In this document: positions 39,891 to 40,784 of the stretch, piece by piece | Layout: every line of letters starts with the position of its first letter | Position numbering within the stretch: position 1 is the first letter of the stretch | Assembly (NCBI RefSeq): GCF_004403305.1 | Contig: NZ_SOHE01000046.1 | Location: forward strand, 15,900-56,683 | DNA length: 40,784 bases | Direction: 5' to 3' | DNA from: Cryobacterium frigoriphilum | GTDB taxonomy: Bacteria; Actinomycetota; Actinomycetes; Actinomycetales; Microbacteriaceae | Made by a program: the position numbers and the translations under genes | The notes under the pieces: model-generated | The model's input: the letters and a program-made list of their open reading frames with translations, nothing else | What the model was told of the DNA's origin: nothing | Database searches by the model: none

Positions 39891-40261
39891 GATGCGTCCG
39901 TCCCCTTCGGTGCTGCGGTGCTGGGCAGATCAGCGCTGTCGAGGTGCGCGAAGACCGTGCCGGTGAAGTCGCGCCAGGCGGCGGTTTGGGCCTCGAGTTC
40001 GCGGCGTCCGGCATCCGTCAGTGACAGGTATTTGCGCTCCGGGCCGCCGGCGCCCACCCGCCAGTCGACGGCGATCCAGCCGGCCGCTTCGAAGCGGGTC
40101 AGCAGCGGATACAGCGTGCCCCCTTTGACCTGACCGAACCCGTTTTCTTCGAGCGCGGCCGCGATGGCGTAGCCGTAGGTGGGACCGGCGGCGAGGGTGC
40201 GCAGCACACACAGCCCGAGGGCGGCGCGCATCCAGTCGCTCGGCCACTGCTTCGCACTCAT
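39887..40261 (-). CDS. PadR-family transcriptional regulator
   Basis: A 124-residue protein. Residues about 10-85 are the PadR winged helix (MRAALGLCVLRTLAAGPTYG, YAIAAALEENGFGQVKGGTL, YPLLTRFEAAGWI, GPERKYLSLTDAGRREL), followed by a short dimerising helix ending in a flexible tail. The small size marks subfamily 2. The ATG at 40261 has AAGGG 11-15 bases upstream. A perfect inverted repeat 24 bases before the start fits autoregulation. It heads an operon with two HAAS membrane proteins, the common company of such regulators. Confidence 0.9.
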   Translation of the reverse strand: MSAKQWPSDWMRAALGLCVLRTLAAGPTYGYAIAAALEENGFGQVKGGTLYPLLTRFEAAGWIAVDWRVGAGGPERKYLSLTDAGRRELEAQTAAWRDFTGTVFAHLDSADLPSTAAPKGTDAS

Positions 40262-40284
40262 CCCGCCGGCCCTTCGTTGTCTGC

Positions 40285-40300
40285 GTCACTACATAGTGAC
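40285..40300 (-). promoter_or_regulatory. PadR operator
   Basis: GTCACTA-CA-TAGTGAC, a perfect 7-bp inverted repeat with a 2-bp centre, 24 bases upstream of padR. On the minus strand it reads CACTATGTAGTG in the middle, close to the ACTATGTAGT-type sites reported for PadR proteins. A second partial half (ACTAGT, 40301-40306) adjoins it. It probably overlaps the padR promoter. Confidence 0.7.
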
Positions 40301-40415
40301 ACTAGTTAGTCTGACTGTCTAGCCCGGCGCTGGCACCACGCCTGGCCGCGGGCAGCAGGAGGAATAAAATGTCGGCTGCACAATGGCACCGGCCACGTGC
40401 AGAAACGGGAGAGCG

Positions 40416-40496
40416 ATGACTGAATCCATCTCGTGGATCGTGCCGATCCTGCCGGGCAAGCTCTCCGGGCGCGCGGTCAGATCGGACTCCGACTGA
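40416..40496 (+). pseudogene. Short 26-codon frame with good ribosome site, possible truncated gene
   Basis: ATG at 40416 preceded by GGGAGAGC; the product starts MTESISWIVPILPGKLSG and stops at TGA 40496. The first 15 residues look like the beginning of a real protein and then change to GRAVRSDSD, as if a frame had been cut off or shifted. No family can be assigned with confidence. It lies just left of the 19-bp repeat array, which may have replaced the rest. Confidence 0.35.
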
Positions 40497-40567
40497 CGGA
40501 TGCCGCCGGCCGGGTTCGCGGGTGGAGAGCGGTGGCCGGGTGCGGCATCCGCTCGCCGCACAACCGT

Positions 40568-40784
40568 GGCGCAGCACCAGCGCGGCGGCGCAACTACCGC
40601 GCAGCGGCGCAGCACCCGCGCAGCGCACGGCGAGTGGTGCGTTTTACGCGGGCACCGGGTCGAGCGCGGGTACTGCGCCGCTGCGCGGGTGGCACGCCCA
40701 TAGCGCAGCGGCGCAGGTACCGCGCAGCTCGCAACGCGCGCATCCGCCCGCCGCGTCAGCCCGGCGCAGCTACCGCGCATCGGC
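40568..40784. repeat. GC-rich array of 19-bp repeats at the window edge
   Basis: Three adjacent 19-bp units start at 40568, 40587 and 40606 (consensus GGCGCARCTACCGCGCAGC). Further units are at 40710-40728 (direct) and 40763-40781 (direct, degenerate at the end), and an inverted unit, GCGCGGGTACTGCGCC, is at 40664-40679. The array may continue beyond the window. No coding frame in it looks protein-like. The remaining stretch 40301-40415 holds no recognised feature. Confidence 0.75.

Overview
The window is high-GC DNA with strongly GC-biased codon use, frequent GTG starts, 4-bp start/stop overlaps, an F420-free but PadR/GntR-rich gene set, and a coproporphyrin-type haem pathway. Gene content, the 'ctcaaccagcg' intergenic repeat and single-chain GlyRS point to an actinobacterium, most likely family Microbacteriaceae; the genus cannot be decided by reading. 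No rRNA, tRNA, CRISPR array or transposase was seen.

Layout. 1-4206 (-) is the 5'-truncated-at-the-window end of a very large secreted, wall- or membrane-anchored choice-of-anchor-I/5'-nucleotidase protein. 4380-10553 holds ordinary single genes: an SRPBCC protein, a thioesterase-like protein, citrate/2-methylcitrate synthase, a LysE exporter, an HSL-type hydrolase, a PEBP protein and tRNA hydroxylase TrhO. 10805-13058 (-) is a visibly lower-GC cassette of three translationally coupled genes: a lipoprotein subtilase, a secreted toxin-like protein with a long hydrophobic segment, and a strongly acidic cytosolic protein; a 33-codon ORF with a good ribosome site precedes them. This is the best candidate for an undescribed system. 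13727-19542 carries a sulfurtransferase facing a cysteine-desulfurase-like enzyme, an ABC exporter pair, an AcuI-type reductase and a small conserved protein.

19660-32918 is a haem region containing every enzyme from glutamyl-tRNA to haem b by the coproporphyrin route: hemA (+), then on the minus strand hemE-hemG, hemQ-hemH-hemC-hemD and hemB-hemL. Two modules interrupt it: a YtxH/holin-like/DUF3618 envelope cassette and a plus-strand membrane protein + YtrA-type GntR repressor with its own operator. 33124-38350 has a zinc alcohol dehydrogenase between two hairpin repeats, glyS, and cstA with its small YbdD-like partner. 38360-40261 is a PadR regulator with two tandem HAAS-type membrane proteins; the right end holds a short ORF and an array of 19-bp repeats.

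Regulatory themes. Twelve genes show a TANNNT-like -10 box 6 or 7 bases before the start codon, the arrangement of leaderless actinobacterial mRNAs. Three intergenic repeat families (called A, B and C here) occur; family A also lies in frame inside hemH, and family B copies lie on both sides of the low-GC cassette. Functions are read from motifs and remembered families; no database search was possible.
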